Source of the DNA: DSVZ01 sp964568145
Lineage (GTDB): Bacteria; Verrucomicrobiota; Verrucomicrobiia; Limisphaerales; J093
Length of the DNA stretch: 64,000 nt
NCBI GenBank assembly: GCA_964568145.1
Contig: CAZMOZ010000005.1
Coordinates: 124,001-188,000 of the forward strand
Direction of reading: 5' to 3'
The notes beneath the pieces are model-generated. The model ran no database searches. It saw only the letters and a program-made list of their open reading frames with translations, and had not been told where the DNA came from. Position numbers and translations under genes: made by a program. Within the stretch, counting starts at the first letter, position 1; the number at the start of each line of letters is the position of its first letter. Positions 1 to 7,902 of this stretch are shown in pieces.

Positions 1-419
1 CGCACCACGCCGCAATGGCCGTGGCTCATGTACTCGCACAGGCATACGTCGGTGATGACCAGCAGGTCCGGCAACTCGCGCTTCAACAGCCGCACGGCCT
101 GCTGGACGATGCCGTTGGCCGCGTAAGCCTCCGAGGCCTTCTCATCCTTGCGGTCGGGAATGCCGAACAGCAGCACCGCCGGCACGCCCGCCTCGCGCGC
201 CCGCCGCGCGTCGGCCAGCAGTTCGTCCGGCGAGAGCTGAAACACGCCGGGCATGGACTTCACCGGGTGCCGCAATTTCCGGCCGGCCCGCACAAAAAGC
301 GGCAGGACAAACTGGTCCGCGCTCAGGCGCGTCTCGGTGACCATCCGGCGCAGCACGGCCGACTGACGCAACCGACGGGGGCGGTAAGTTGGGAACTGGC
401 CTGAAGCGATGGTATTCAC
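1..419 (-). CDS. hemB: delta-aminolevulinic acid dehydratase (porphobilinogen synthase), N-terminal part, cut by the window edge
   Basis: This enzyme condenses two 5-aminolevulinate molecules to porphobilinogen in cytoplasmic tetrapyrrole synthesis. About 139 of the usual 320-330 residues are present. Reading the minus strand from a GTG at 419 gives family landmarks in order: LPLFVRAG, the strongly conserved SMPGVFQLSPDEL, an IPDRKDEKASEAYA stretch, and ITDVCLCEYMSHGHCGVV near the edge. That last segment carries the three cysteines that bind zinc in the zinc-dependent class. I chose GTG 419 because the frame has no earlier family-like sequence and the upstream DNA is repeat material. The C-terminal half with the Schiff-base lysines lies outside the window. 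Confidence 0.93.
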   Translation of the reverse strand, partial: MNTIASGQFPTYRPRRLRQSAVLRRMVTETRLSADQFVLPLFVRAGRKLRHPVKSMPGVFQLSPDELLADARRAREAGVPAVLLFGIPDRKDEKASEAYAANGIVQQAVRLLKRELPDLLVITDVCLCEYMSHGHCGVV

Positions 420-660
420 GGGGCCAGTCTAGAATCGGGTCGAACCCTGCAAAGACGAAAAACCGCCGCCCACCGCGGCTGCCTTCGCGGCCGCAGACCG
501 CGCCGGTGGAGCGAGACTCCGTCGAGCCCAGTAGTTTGGTTTGTGGTTCGTGGTTCGCAATTCGTTGTCCTTCGACTTTCGACCTTCGACCTTGCCGCGG
601 GAGCAAAACTCCATCGAGCCGTGACCTCCCGATCATCAGCTTGCCGGCCGGGTGGGCAGA
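420..660. repeat. intergenic repeat tract with seven-base periodicity
   Basis: This gap between hemB and the next gene contains no gene. It holds one copy of the GAGACTCCGTCGAGCCC motif seen again near 20480, 22510, 29225, 40700, 50290, 57760 and 62015. Beside the motif is a run of degenerate heptamers such as GGTTCGT, GGTTCGC, CCTTCGA and CTTTCGA, from about 540 to 595. Reading frames through it are chance translations. Confidence 0.75.
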
Positions 661-2688
661 CTACTCGCTGATGACCAGCACGTCGTGAATTTCGACCGGC
701 GGCAGTGTGAGCCGCAGTTCGCCGTCGCGGTAGCCAAAGCGCTGGAGGCGCCCGCCGGGCTCGAGCGTGACGGACTTCGGTTTGCGGTCCAGGCGCACGC
801 CCACCTGCAATGGGCCGATCGGAGGGATTTCGTCGAAGACGTGCACCTTCGTGTCGGCGTGCGGCCCGGCGGTGTTCACCAGATTCACCAGCAGCTTGCC
901 GTGGTTGCGCATCACGGACACGTCCACCCGGTGCGAACCAGTCACCGAGACCAGCGGCTTGGGGAACAACTCGTCCACCAGCGCGTCGAGGAAGTCGCGG
1001 GCAGTCGGGGTGCGCGCCTTGAGATAACGGTCGCCGAACGCAAACCAGATCGTGGCCAGGCGCCCCGCGCCGAGCGGGGCGACGGTGGCCGCCGGCACGG
1101 ACGGATTGCGCGGGTCGTCCTGGGTGTGCAACTGGCCGACCACGCGGCTGCTGGCGGCCGGGCGCACCGGCTGGACCAGCGCGTGCAGGCCCGCCAGCCA
1201 GCCGTTGTGGGCGAGGAAACGCGCGCCGGCGGCGGGCTGACCTTCGAGGGTGTCGCCGGTTTCCGCGGCGAACAGCGCGCCGGCCTTGGGCCCAACCACG
1301 AGTAGGCTGCCACCGGCCTTCACGTAGGCCACGAGTTCCTCGCGAAACGCGGGCTCGAGGTAGTCCCACTCCGGGATGACGATGAGCGGCCAGCGGTTCA
1401 TGCGGCCGGCCAGGTGGTGTTCGCTGACGATCTCGACGGAATTCTGGCCTTCGAGCAGCGCCTGCAGGATGCCGCGCAGCGCCTGGATGCCTTCGCTGCC
1501 CCACGGCGCGAACAGGCGCGGGCTGCTCCGGTAGTGCGCCGCGCGCGAGTAAAGCAGCGCGACCTGCGGCACGGCCTCGGCGCGGTGGCAGATCGCCTGG
1601 CGCGCGCGGCAAAACCGGGCCACTTCCGCCATGAGCTTCATCTGCCAGTCGTAGATCGAGCCGTCGCGCTTCTGCCGGAAGTAGGCCTGGTAGCCGCCGC
1701 CCTGGGCCAGCACGATGGCGGCCTCCTGGGAAAGCTGGGTGACAGACTTCAGGCTGCGCGCCAGCTCGTCCTGCGGGCCGGTGAACGACCAGGACATCAG
1801 GTCCCAGGGCTTGCCCTGGTTTTGCAGGCAGCGGGCCGAGAAACGCGCCGAGTTCAGGCTGTCCTGCGGCGAGAAGTCGCCGGACAGGAACGCGACCCCG
1901 GCGGTCACCGGTTCGGGCATGTGGTCGCTGAAGGCCCAGTTGCTGGCGATCTCGAAGTCGGGATGGGTGCGCTTGAGTTGGGCGAGGTAGTGGCGGAGGT
2001 ATTTCCGGAAGCCTTCGCGCTGGAAGTCCATCCATTCGTGCCAGTGGGGCTCGCCAGCCTTGCGCGGGACCTGCTTGAGGCCGGTGGCTTCCTGAAAGGC
2101 CTTCACCGCCGCCTCGCTGTAATCAGGGATGGCCGCCCAGCATTCGCCGTCCACCCACATGCCGTCCACGCCGTACTCGCCGGCCAACTCGCGGAGTTGT
2201 GGGATGAGCAGCTTGTCCACGTACGGGCCGAAGGGCGAGGTGGCGTTCTTGTCCGGCTGGCCGTCGGCGTTCACCGCCGCCCAGTCGGGATGCAGTCGCA
2301 CCGCCTCCGAGTCCCAGACGCCCGAGTAATGCATGTACAGCGAGACGCCGTGCCGCGCGGTGACCTCGCGCCAGATGCGCAGCGGGTCGCCCACGAAGCC
2401 CGGTGCCGGGTTGCCCACCTTCGTGGGGTAGCTGGACAGGCCGGGGTGGCCTTTGCAGTCAATCTGGAGATAGTCCGGCTTCACCCGTTCGAGGATGGCG
2501 GCGACCATTTCCGGCGTGGTGTTCCGGCCGATCTCGGTGCAATCGCGGCCGGCGTGGAAGTCGAAGTGAATACCGAGGAACGCTTCGGAACGCTTGAGAC
2601 GGCGCGGCACGGCGGCTTCGCCAGCGGTGGCCAGTAACGGACCGGCGGCGAACGCGAGGGCGAGGATGGCAACAGGAATTGAGCGCAT
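661..2688 (-). CDS. secreted glycoside-hydrolase-like TIM-barrel protein (GHL6-type)
   Basis: This is a 675-residue exported protein. Residues 1-25 form a signal peptide (MRSIPVAILALAFAAGPLLATAG). The next 300 residues resemble the hypothetical glycosyl hydrolase families with a fucosidase/galactosidase-like barrel: GIHFDFHAG near the start, YLQIDCKGHPG, YMHYSGVWD, and VDGMWVDGECW, whose acidic residues sit where a barrel nucleophile would be. A second half contains an IPEWDYLEP segment and a beta-rich C-terminus, as in a beta-galactosidase-type trimerisation domain followed by a sandwich. The substrate is unknown; a plant or algal glycoside is likely from context. It starts 26 bases after argB ends, so the two may be co-transcribed although they have no shared pathway. 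Family assignment is from memory of motifs and is moderate. Confidence 0.72.
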   Translation of the reverse strand: MRSIPVAILALAFAAGPLLATAGEAAVPRRLKRSEAFLGIHFDFHAGRDCTEIGRNTTPEMVAAILERVKPDYLQIDCKGHPGLSSYPTKVGNPAPGFVGDPLRIWREVTARHGVSLYMHYSGVWDSEAVRLHPDWAAVNADGQPDKNATSPFGPYVDKLLIPQLRELAGEYGVDGMWVDGECWAAIPDYSEAAVKAFQEATGLKQVPRKAGEPHWHEWMDFQREGFRKYLRHYLAQLKRTHPDFEIASNWAFSDHMPEPVTAGVAFLSGDFSPQDSLNSARFSARCLQNQGKPWDLMSWSFTGPQDELARSLKSVTQLSQEAAIVLAQGGGYQAYFRQKRDGSIYDWQMKLMAEVARFCRARQAICHRAEAVPQVALLYSRAAHYRSSPRLFAPWGSEGIQALRGILQALLEGQNSVEIVSEHHLAGRMNRWPLIVIPEWDYLEPAFREELVAYVKAGGSLLVVGPKAGALFAAETGDTLEGQPAAGARFLAHNGWLAGLHALVQPVRPAASSRVVGQLHTQDDPRNPSVPAATVAPLGAGRLATIWFAFGDRYLKARTPTARDFLDALVDELFPKPLVSVTGSHRVDVSVMRNHGKLLVNLVNTAGPHADTKVHVFDEIPPIGPLQVGVRLDRKPKSVTLEPGGRLQRFGYRDGELRLTLPPVEIHDVLVISE

Positions 2689-2714
2689 GGGTGGAGGAGT
2701 TGCGGTTGGGGGAA

Positions 2715-3590
2715 TCAGAGTACGACTTCGGTGCCGACGCCTTCGTCGGTGAAAATTTCCAGCAACACGGCGTGCGGCACCCGGCCATCCACGAACGAAA
2801 CCTTTTCCACGCCGGCGCGGAGCGCGGCCACGGCGCTGTCCACCTTGGGGATCATGCCTTTGTCCACCACGCCGGCCTGCTTCAGCCCGGCCACCTCGTC
2901 CACGCGCAGGTGGGGGATGACCGTGGCCGGGTCACGCGGATCGCGCAGCAGCCCGGGCACGTCGCTCATGAACACCAGCCGGCGGGCCCGCAGGGCGACG
3001 GCGGCCCGCGCGGCGGCCACGTCCGCGTTGCAGTTGTAAATCCGGCCGTCGGCGCCGCGCGCGACGGGGCTGATGACCGGTGTGACGCCGCGCGCGATGC
3101 AATCCAGCAGCGGGGCGGCGTTCACCTCGGTGACCTCGCCCACGAACCCCAGGTCCAGCGGCTGGCCGTCCGGCCCGGTCACCCGCGCGGGCCGGCAGCG
3201 GAAAATATCCGGTCCGGCGAACCCCAGCGCCTGGCCGCCGAGCGAGTTGATCAGCGCCACAATCTCCGGATTGATCTCGCGCGACAGCACCTCGTCCACG
3301 ATGGCCACCGTGGCGGCGTCGGTGACGCGCTGGCCCTGGACGAACTGCGGCTTCAGTCCGGCCTTTTCCATCGCGCGGGTGATGGCCTTGCCGCCGCCGT
3401 GGACGACCACCGGATTGATCTCGACCGCTTCGAGGAAGACGATGTCGCGCGCCACGCTGGTGCGCACCGCCGGGTCCGGCGAGTCCATGAAACTGCCGCC
3501 GTACTTGACGACGAAGGTGGCGCCGCTGAACCGCTGGATGTAAGGCAGGGCCTCCAGCAGCGTCGCCGCCTTGGCGATGAGGTCTTGCAT
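2715..3590 (-). CDS. argB: acetylglutamate kinase
   Basis: It phosphorylates N-acetyl-L-glutamate in the second step of arginine synthesis, in the cytoplasm. The 291-residue protein has the full amino-acid-kinase fold: VVKYGGSFMD (phosphate-binding, usually KYGGNAM) near residue 28, VVVHGGGKAI, GLKPQFVQGQRVTD, GFVGEVTEVN, NCNADVAAARAAVAL, VFMSDVPGLL and the C-terminal KGMIPKVDSAVAALRAGV. The open frame extends upstream to 3890, but those extra 100 residues are low-complexity translation of intergenic DNA. I start at ATG 3590 (MQDLIAKAATLLEALPYIQRF), where family homology begins. No other arg gene is adjacent, so the pathway is dispersed. Confidence 0.95.
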   Translation of the reverse strand: MQDLIAKAATLLEALPYIQRFSGATFVVKYGGSFMDSPDPAVRTSVARDIVFLEAVEINPVVVHGGGKAITRAMEKAGLKPQFVQGQRVTDAATVAIVDEVLSREINPEIVALINSLGGQALGFAGPDIFRCRPARVTGPDGQPLDLGFVGEVTEVNAAPLLDCIARGVTPVISPVARGADGRIYNCNADVAAARAAVALRARRLVFMSDVPGLLRDPRDPATVIPHLRVDEVAGLKQAGVVDKGMIPKVDSAVAALRAGVEKVSFVDGRVPHAVLLEIFTDEGVGTEVVL

Positions 3591-3975
3591 GGGCGGAGTC
3601 TGCGAGCGGCGGCGGGTGGCGCGCAATCCTTTGTTCCGGCGCGGGTGGAGACCACGAATGGACGCGAAGGAACACCAATGAGCGAGGGCGGGTGTGACAT
3701 CGAAGGTTCCCAAAACTGGGGGGCGGGAGAAGCGCGCGCCGTCTCCGGCGAAAACCCGCGGGGGCGGGTGAGACGCGTTTCCTTGCGGCCGGCATCCTGG
3801 TGGCGGTGTCAGCCGCGTCGCGTGGATTCGTACGACTCTCCCGAGAAATTTGCGCCAGCCGCGCAAACTTTCCTGGCCGATGTAACTCATTTAACCCATT
3901 TAACCTTGGTTGCGGCGCCAGTCGCGCAGGGACCATTGGCGTGCATTCGCGGTTCCCAATCAGGCCGGTTCCAGC
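3591..3975. other. intergenic region, 385 bases, repeat-like, no gene
   Basis: I see no gene here. The stretch near 3650-3685 (a CACGAATGGACGCGAAGG-type phrase) resembles phrases near 43265-43300 and 43400. The phrase CATTTAACCCATTTAACC near 3887-3904 recurs in part at 35801. These look like remnants of dispersed intergenic repeats. Confidence 0.5.
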
Positions 3976-4305
3976 CTAGCGGAGCTGGGCGGCCGGTTGG
4001 GGCGTGGGAGGTGCGGCGGGCAGGCGACGTTCCAGTTCGTGGCGCAGCGTGCGCACGGCGATTTCCTGCTGGGGACTGAGCCGGTAGCGTCGCTCGAACT
4101 CCTTCAATGAAGTCACGGCCGTGGTGTAGTCGCCGCGCCGGATTTGCAGCAGGGCCTGGTCAAGCAGGAAGCGGTTGGTGTTGGTGATCACCTCGAACAC
4201 CGCCACCACCGGAGCGGTGTCTGGCGGCCGCTGACCGCCACAGCCTGCAACGGCCAGCAGCAACCCGGCAAGGGCGCGGTTCAGGCATTTGGGTGGCACA
4301 CGCAT
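3976..4305 (-). CDS. small lipoprotein with a TPR-like helical tail
   Basis: This is a 109-residue predicted lipoprotein. The N-terminus MRVPPKCLNRALAGLLLAVAGC has a charged start, a hydrophobic core and a lipobox-like VAGC ending at Cys22. The mature part is mainly helical: NRFLLDQALLQIRRGDYTTAVTSLKEFERRY resembles a single tetratricopeptide pair, and it ends in a proline/alanine-rich tail. The frame is open far upstream across the neighbouring plus-strand gene, but only this part has protein-like character. It is divergent from the gene at 4414, with about 108 bases between starts. Function unknown. Confidence 0.72.
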   Translation of the reverse strand: MRVPPKCLNRALAGLLLAVAGCGGQRPPDTAPVVAVFEVITNTNRFLLDQALLQIRRGDYTTAVTSLKEFERRYRLSPQQEIAVRTLRHELERRLPAAPPTPQPAAQLR

Positions 4306-4413
4306 GGCTTCCTCAACTGCGCTCGCACGGTGCCAGCAAGTCCGTGTCTCCGCAAGCTGCCCATCGCGCCATGCATTCGCCACCACCGCGCGCGTGTGCT
4401 TCTTTGGGGGCGA

Positions 4414-6291
4414 GTGAAACGCCGCCTGAAGACCTTGAACCGCAACCCAGCCAACCACCCCGGCCGCGCGACCAAGTTTTTCGGCTTCCTGAAAACCGCC
4501 GTTGCAGTCCTGCTGGGACGGCTGCTGCTGGTCATTCAAGCGGGCTTCGGCGAAGCCACGGCCGCCACCGCGGATTCCGCGCCACCGGCGGCGCCGCGCC
4601 AGGCTGGCCGCCCGCCGCTGAACGCCGACGAGGCCGCGCGTGTGGGAGCGTTCACGGCGGCGTGGTTTCGCGGGGAAACCCCGCCGGCCACCGGCCTGCC
4701 CGAGGCGTTCATGCGCCAGCGCGCGGTGGTGTTCGTGGCGGCCCGTGCCCAGGGCGAACGGCTGGCGCACGCCTGGCATCAGGAGGCCACGGGCGCGGAG
4801 GCCTTGCGCCGGGCGGTGGATTCCGTGCGGGAAGCCCTCGCAGGCCCGGACCGCGCCCGGATCACCGCGCTGGAGATCAATCTTGCGCATGCGTTCCAGC
4901 CGGTGGACCCGGAGAAGGATCGCGCGCGGCTGAGCAACGTTCACCGGGGTTTGCTTGGCGTCGAGCTGGTCCACCGCAGCCGCGCCTACCGCTACGCCCC
5001 CACCGAGATGGTCGCCTTCAACCTGGACTTCGACCGCGCGCTCGAGCGGCTGGCGGACCGCGCCGGCACGGGATCGCTTGCGGTGGGCAGTGCCGCGGTG
5101 CCGGTGAGGCTGTTCGAGGCGGACCAGTTGTTGGTGACACTCGGTGACGGCGAGCCGCGCACCACGTTGATGTACCGCGGCAACACGTTGGTCCGCATCG
5201 AGGATATCACCCGGCCGGCGGTGGAAGCTCTGGCGGCGGCGCAGGCCAGCTGGCTGGCCAACAATCTGAAGCCGGACGGCCGGGTGGTCTATCTCTACTG
5301 GCCCAGCCGCGGCGAGGAATCGTCCGCCAACAATCAAGTGCGGCAGTGGATGGCGTCGCGGGCCTTGACCAAGCTGGCCCGGGCGCGCGGCGACACCAGC
5401 CTGCTCGAGCGCGCGGAACTGAACCTCCGGTACAACCTCAAGCAGACCTACTCCGAAGACCCGGTGGGTCACGGGCTGATCACCGACCGGGGTGACGCGG
5501 TGAAGCTCGGCGCGGTGGCGATGGCCTGGCTGGCGTTGACCGAGCATCCGCGGCGCGAGGAGTTCGCCTCCCAAACGGCGGCACTGCTCAAAACAATGGA
5601 CGCACTCTGGCAGACCAACGGCGAGTTCCGCACCTTCTGGCGCCCGCCGGAGCGCCGCGACAACGTCAACTTCTACCCCGGCGAGGCGCTGCTGGCGTGG
5701 GCGGCGCTGTTCGAGCGGACGCGCGACCCCGCCCGGCTGGACCGCATCCTGCGCAGCGTTCGCTTTTACCGCGACTGGCATCGGGCGAACCGGAACCCGG
5801 CGTTCGTGCCCTGGCACACGCAGGCGTATTTCAAGGTCTGGGTGCTCACGAAATCGGCGGAACTGCGCGACTGGATTTTCGCGATGAACGACTGGCTGCT
5901 CGGCGTCCAGCAGTGGGAAGACCAGCGCGAATTCCCCGACACGATGGGCCGGTTCTATGCGCCCGACCGGCCGTTTGGCCCGCCGCACGCCTCGTCCACG
6001 GCGGTGTACCTCGAAGGGCTCGTGGACGCCTGGCGGCTGGCGCGGGCCGTCGGCGACGCCGCGCGGCAGGAGGCGTATCGCCGGGCGCTGATCCGGGGAT
6101 TGCGCAGCCTGACCCAACTCACGTTTCTGGACGAGGTGGACCTGTTTTACGTGTCCAGGCGCGACGCGGCGTTCGGCGGCGTGCGCACCACGGTCTATGA
6201 CAACTCGATCCGGGTGGACAACGTGCAGCACAGCCTGATGGCCGCGCTGGATATTCTCGAACATCTCCCGGCCGAGGACTTCCGGCCCTGA
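4414..6291 (+). CDS. membrane-anchored (alpha/alpha)-barrel-like protein, possible glycan-active enzyme
   Basis: About 625 residues. A hydrophobic segment (FFGFLKTAVAVLLGRLLLVI) near residue 20-40 is a signal anchor or signal peptide. A spacer rich in alanine and proline follows. Residues 60-250 form an unassigned domain with an AMMECR1-like feel. The C-terminal 370 residues have the repeated helix-hairpin pattern of six-hairpin glycosidases and related toroids: SANNQVRQWMASRALTKLA, ITDRGDAVKLGAVAMAWLAL, NFYPGEALLAWAALFERT, HTQAYFKVWVLTK and SSTAVYLEGLVDAWRLA. I chose GTG 4414 because it follows a GGGGG stretch and begins a basic-hydrophobic leader; the frame is open back to 4144. Substrate and catalytic residues cannot be named. 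Confidence 0.65.
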   Translation: MKRRLKTLNRNPANHPGRATKFFGFLKTAVAVLLGRLLLVIQAGFGEATAATADSAPPAAPRQAGRPPLNADEAARVGAFTAAWFRGETPPATGLPEAFMRQRAVVFVAARAQGERLAHAWHQEATGAEALRRAVDSVREALAGPDRARITALEINLAHAFQPVDPEKDRARLSNVHRGLLGVELVHRSRAYRYAPTEMVAFNLDFDRALERLADRAGTGSLAVGSAAVPVRLFEADQLLVTLGDGEPRTTLMYRGNTLVRIEDITRPAVEALAAAQASWLANNLKPDGRVVYLYWPSRGEESSANNQVRQWMASRALTKLARARGDTSLLERAELNLRYNLKQTYSEDPVGHGLITDRGDAVKLGAVAMAWLALTEHPRREEFASQTAALLKTMDALWQTNGEFRTFWRPPERRDNVNFYPGEALLAWAALFERTRDPARLDRILRSVRFYRDWHRANRNPAFVPWHTQAYFKVWVLTKSAELRDWIFAMNDWLLGVQQWEDQREFPDTMGRFYAPDRPFGPPHASSTAVYLEGLVDAWRLARAVGDAARQEAYRRALIRGLRSLTQLTFLDEVDLFYVSRRDAAFGGVRTTVYDNSIRVDNVQHSLMAALDILEHLPAEDFRP

Positions 6292-6295
6292 GGGT

Positions 6296-6404
6296 GCGGC
6301 GGGGCGAGCCACCGCAAACCGAACACCGGAGACCGTAGTGGCGCGGACGACCCCGTCCGCGGAGGTGGTGCTGGCGTCCTGCCTGCCGAACTTGGGCGTT
6401 CCCC
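6296..6404. repeat. short GC-rich dispersed repeat
   Basis: The phrase GTGGCGCGGACGACCCCGTCC at about 6340 is an imperfect palindrome. Its theme recurs at 58746-58815 and, more loosely, at 53636-53690. It lies between convergent genes and could act as a transcription stop, but no U-tract follows. Confidence 0.45.
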
Positions 6405-7205
6405 TCAACGCCGCCGGTTGTGGGCGTCCAGGCGATATTTGTCGCGCGCCAGTGTTTCCGCGCGCGCCCACACCGCCGCGTCCGGCGCAAACGGTTGCCA
6501 GCGCACCTGCCAGGTTTCGGTCGCGTGCCGGCAGAGCGCCGCTTCCCACGCCGTGCGGTCCGTGCCGGCGGGCGGCTGCACCGAGCCTTGGATCAGCAAG
6601 CCGCGCCGGGTCCGGCGCTGGGCCGCGCCGGCGATCTTGGCCTCGCGGTACAGCACGTCGAACTGCTCGGCGCGCTGGAAACAATGCGCCGGCGCGCCGC
6701 TGGCCGGCGTGGCGGCGAGTTCGGTGCCGAGCCCGATCCGCCGGAACGCCGCCTGGAGCCAGGCGTGCAGCCGCTCGTAACTGGCGCGCGCGCGCAAGGC
6801 GTACCAGCCGTGCTCCGGCGGGAAGACCAGCGTGTAGGTCCAGTCACCGGCGTGCGGCACCACGCCGCCGCCGGTGGGCCGGCGGATCAGCGGCCGGAGC
6901 GGCGTGAGGCGTTCCACCTCCGCGTGGCGTTGCGAGTAACCGAACGACGCGGCGGGGACGTTCCACGCGTAAAACCGCAGCAGCGGCCGGCTGAGCGCGG
7001 GCACAGCCTCGAGCAACGCCTCGTCCAGCGCCATGTTGAAGGCCGGTTCGCCCGCACCGGAGCGCAGCAGGAGCCAGGTTTCAACCCGAAAACCGAAGTT
7101 GGCCGTAACGCACTGCGTCCCGCGCGCCCAACGTCGGTTTTCGGGTTCAACGCCCGGCGTGCCAGGGTCCGGCCGGCGGGCGGAATGCGACGGCGTGGCG
7201 GCCAT
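6405..7205 (-). CDS. lplA: lipoate-protein ligase A family protein with a repeat-derived N-terminus
   Basis: It belongs to the biotin/lipoate ligase fold that attaches lipoate (or transfers octanoate) to lipoyl domains of 2-oxoacid dehydrogenases. Family landmarks run in order: NMALDEALLEA, LLRFYAWNVPAASFGYSQ, RRPTGGGVVPHAGDWTYTLVFP and KIAGAAQRRTRRGLLIQGSV, which has the catalytic lysine motif. The ATG at 7205 lies one base after the stop of nth, so translation is probably coupled. The first 40 residues are not family sequence: codons 20-41 are encoded by an inverted-repeat element (7083-7147) that also occurs in intergenic DNA elsewhere in the window. Homology starts at VETWLLLRSG, directly after it. 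The element seems to have replaced or displaced the native start. Confidence 0.85.
   Translation of the reverse strand: MAATPSHSARRPDPGTPGVEPENRRWARGTQCVTANFGFRVETWLLLRSGAGEPAFNMALDEALLEAVPALSRPLLRFYAWNVPAASFGYSQRHAEVERLTPLRPLIRRPTGGGVVPHAGDWTYTLVFPPEHGWYALRARASYERLHAWLQAAFRRIGLGTELAATPASGAPAHCFQRAEQFDVLYREAKIAGAAQRRTRRGLLIQGSVQPPAGTDRTAWEAALCRHATETWQVRWQPFAPDAAVWARAETLARDKYRLDAHNRRR
7083..7147. repeat. 65-base inverted-repeat element, family A copy 1, inside lplA
   Basis: The arms AACCCGAAAACCGAAGTTGG and CCAACGTCGGTTTTCGGGTT are near-perfect inverted repeats around a GC-rich loop containing ACGCACTGCGT. The same element occurs at 26007-26068, 35806-35870, 50417-50479 and 52344-52408, with a half copy at 37816-37849. 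Loop orientation in this copy is opposite to that at 52344. Confidence 0.85.
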
Positions 7206-7206
7206 G

Positions 7207-7860
7207 TCACTTCACGCCGCGCCGCGGGCAGAGGCTGGCGATATCGCAAGCGGCACAGTCCGGCTGGCGCGCGAAGCAGCGCCGGCGCCCGTGCCAGATG
7301 AGCCAGTGGCTGAAGAGCGTCCACTGCTCGCGCGGCACCAGCTTCATCAGGTCCTGCTCGATCTTGAGCGGGTCGCGCTGCCGGGTGAGGTCCAGGCGTT
7401 GCGCCAGCCGGGCCACGTGCGTGTCCACCACGATGCCTTCGTTCAGACCAAAGGCGTTTCCCAGCAGGACGTTCGCCGTCTTGCGACCCACGCCGTCCAG
7501 CGCGGTCAGGGCTTCCAGCGAGCGCGGCACCTGGCCGCCGTGCTGCTCGACCAGTGTGCGGCAGCAGGCCTGGATGCTGCGGGCCTTGTTGCGGAAAAAG
7601 CCGGTGGACTGGATGGCGCGCTCCAGTTCGCCCGTCGGGGCGTTGGCATAATCCGCGGCCGAGCGGTAGCGGCGGAACAGGTCGGCGGTGACCAAGTTCA
7701 CGCGCTTGTCGGTGCATTGGGCCGAGAGGATCGTGGCGATGAGCAGCTCGAGCGGGTTCGAATAGTTCAGCTCGCAGTGCGCGTCCGGGTAGGTGCGGCG
7801 CAGCGCGGCGATGAGCGCGTCCACGCGGCGCTTCTTTTCGGTGGCGGATTCGCGGGGCAT
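7207..7860 (-). CDS. nth: endonuclease III (DNA glycosylase/AP lyase)
   Basis: It removes oxidised pyrimidines and nicks the resulting abasic site in base-excision repair. The 217-residue length is typical. The helix-hairpin-helix LDGVGRKTANVLLGNAFG carries the catalytic lysine at about residue 127, and VVDTHVARL carries the catalytic aspartate at about residue 146. The C-terminus has the 4Fe-4S ligands in the canonical C-x6-C-x2-C-x5-C spacing (Cys195, 202, 205, 211). It is upstream of lplA with a one-base gap, an arrangement with no evident functional link. Confidence 0.96.
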   Translation of the reverse strand: MPRESATEKKRRVDALIAALRRTYPDAHCELNYSNPLELLIATILSAQCTDKRVNLVTADLFRRYRSAADYANAPTGELERAIQSTGFFRNKARSIQACCRTLVEQHGGQVPRSLEALTALDGVGRKTANVLLGNAFGLNEGIVVDTHVARLAQRLDLTRQRDPLKIEQDLMKLVPREQWTLFSHWLIWHGRRRCFARQPDCAACDIASLCPRRGVK

Positions 7861-7902
7861 GGCGGGTGAGGTCCGAAATCCGAAGTCCGAACGGCGTTTA
7901 CT

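Noticed and set aside
15..404. Plus-strand open frame over hemB
   Set aside because: It is the antisense shadow of hemB; the minus frame carries the conserved SMPGVFQLSP and zinc-cysteine motifs.
3976..6684. A 902-codon minus-strand frame across 4305-6684
   Set aside because: GC-rich DNA keeps antisense frames open. Only the last 109 codons have protein-like sequence (the lipoprotein); the rest opposes the plus-strand gene at 4414.
7083..7147. Intrinsic terminator
   Set aside because: There is a strong hairpin, but it lies inside a coding frame, has no U-tract, and recurs at unrelated positions, so it is treated as a dispersed element.
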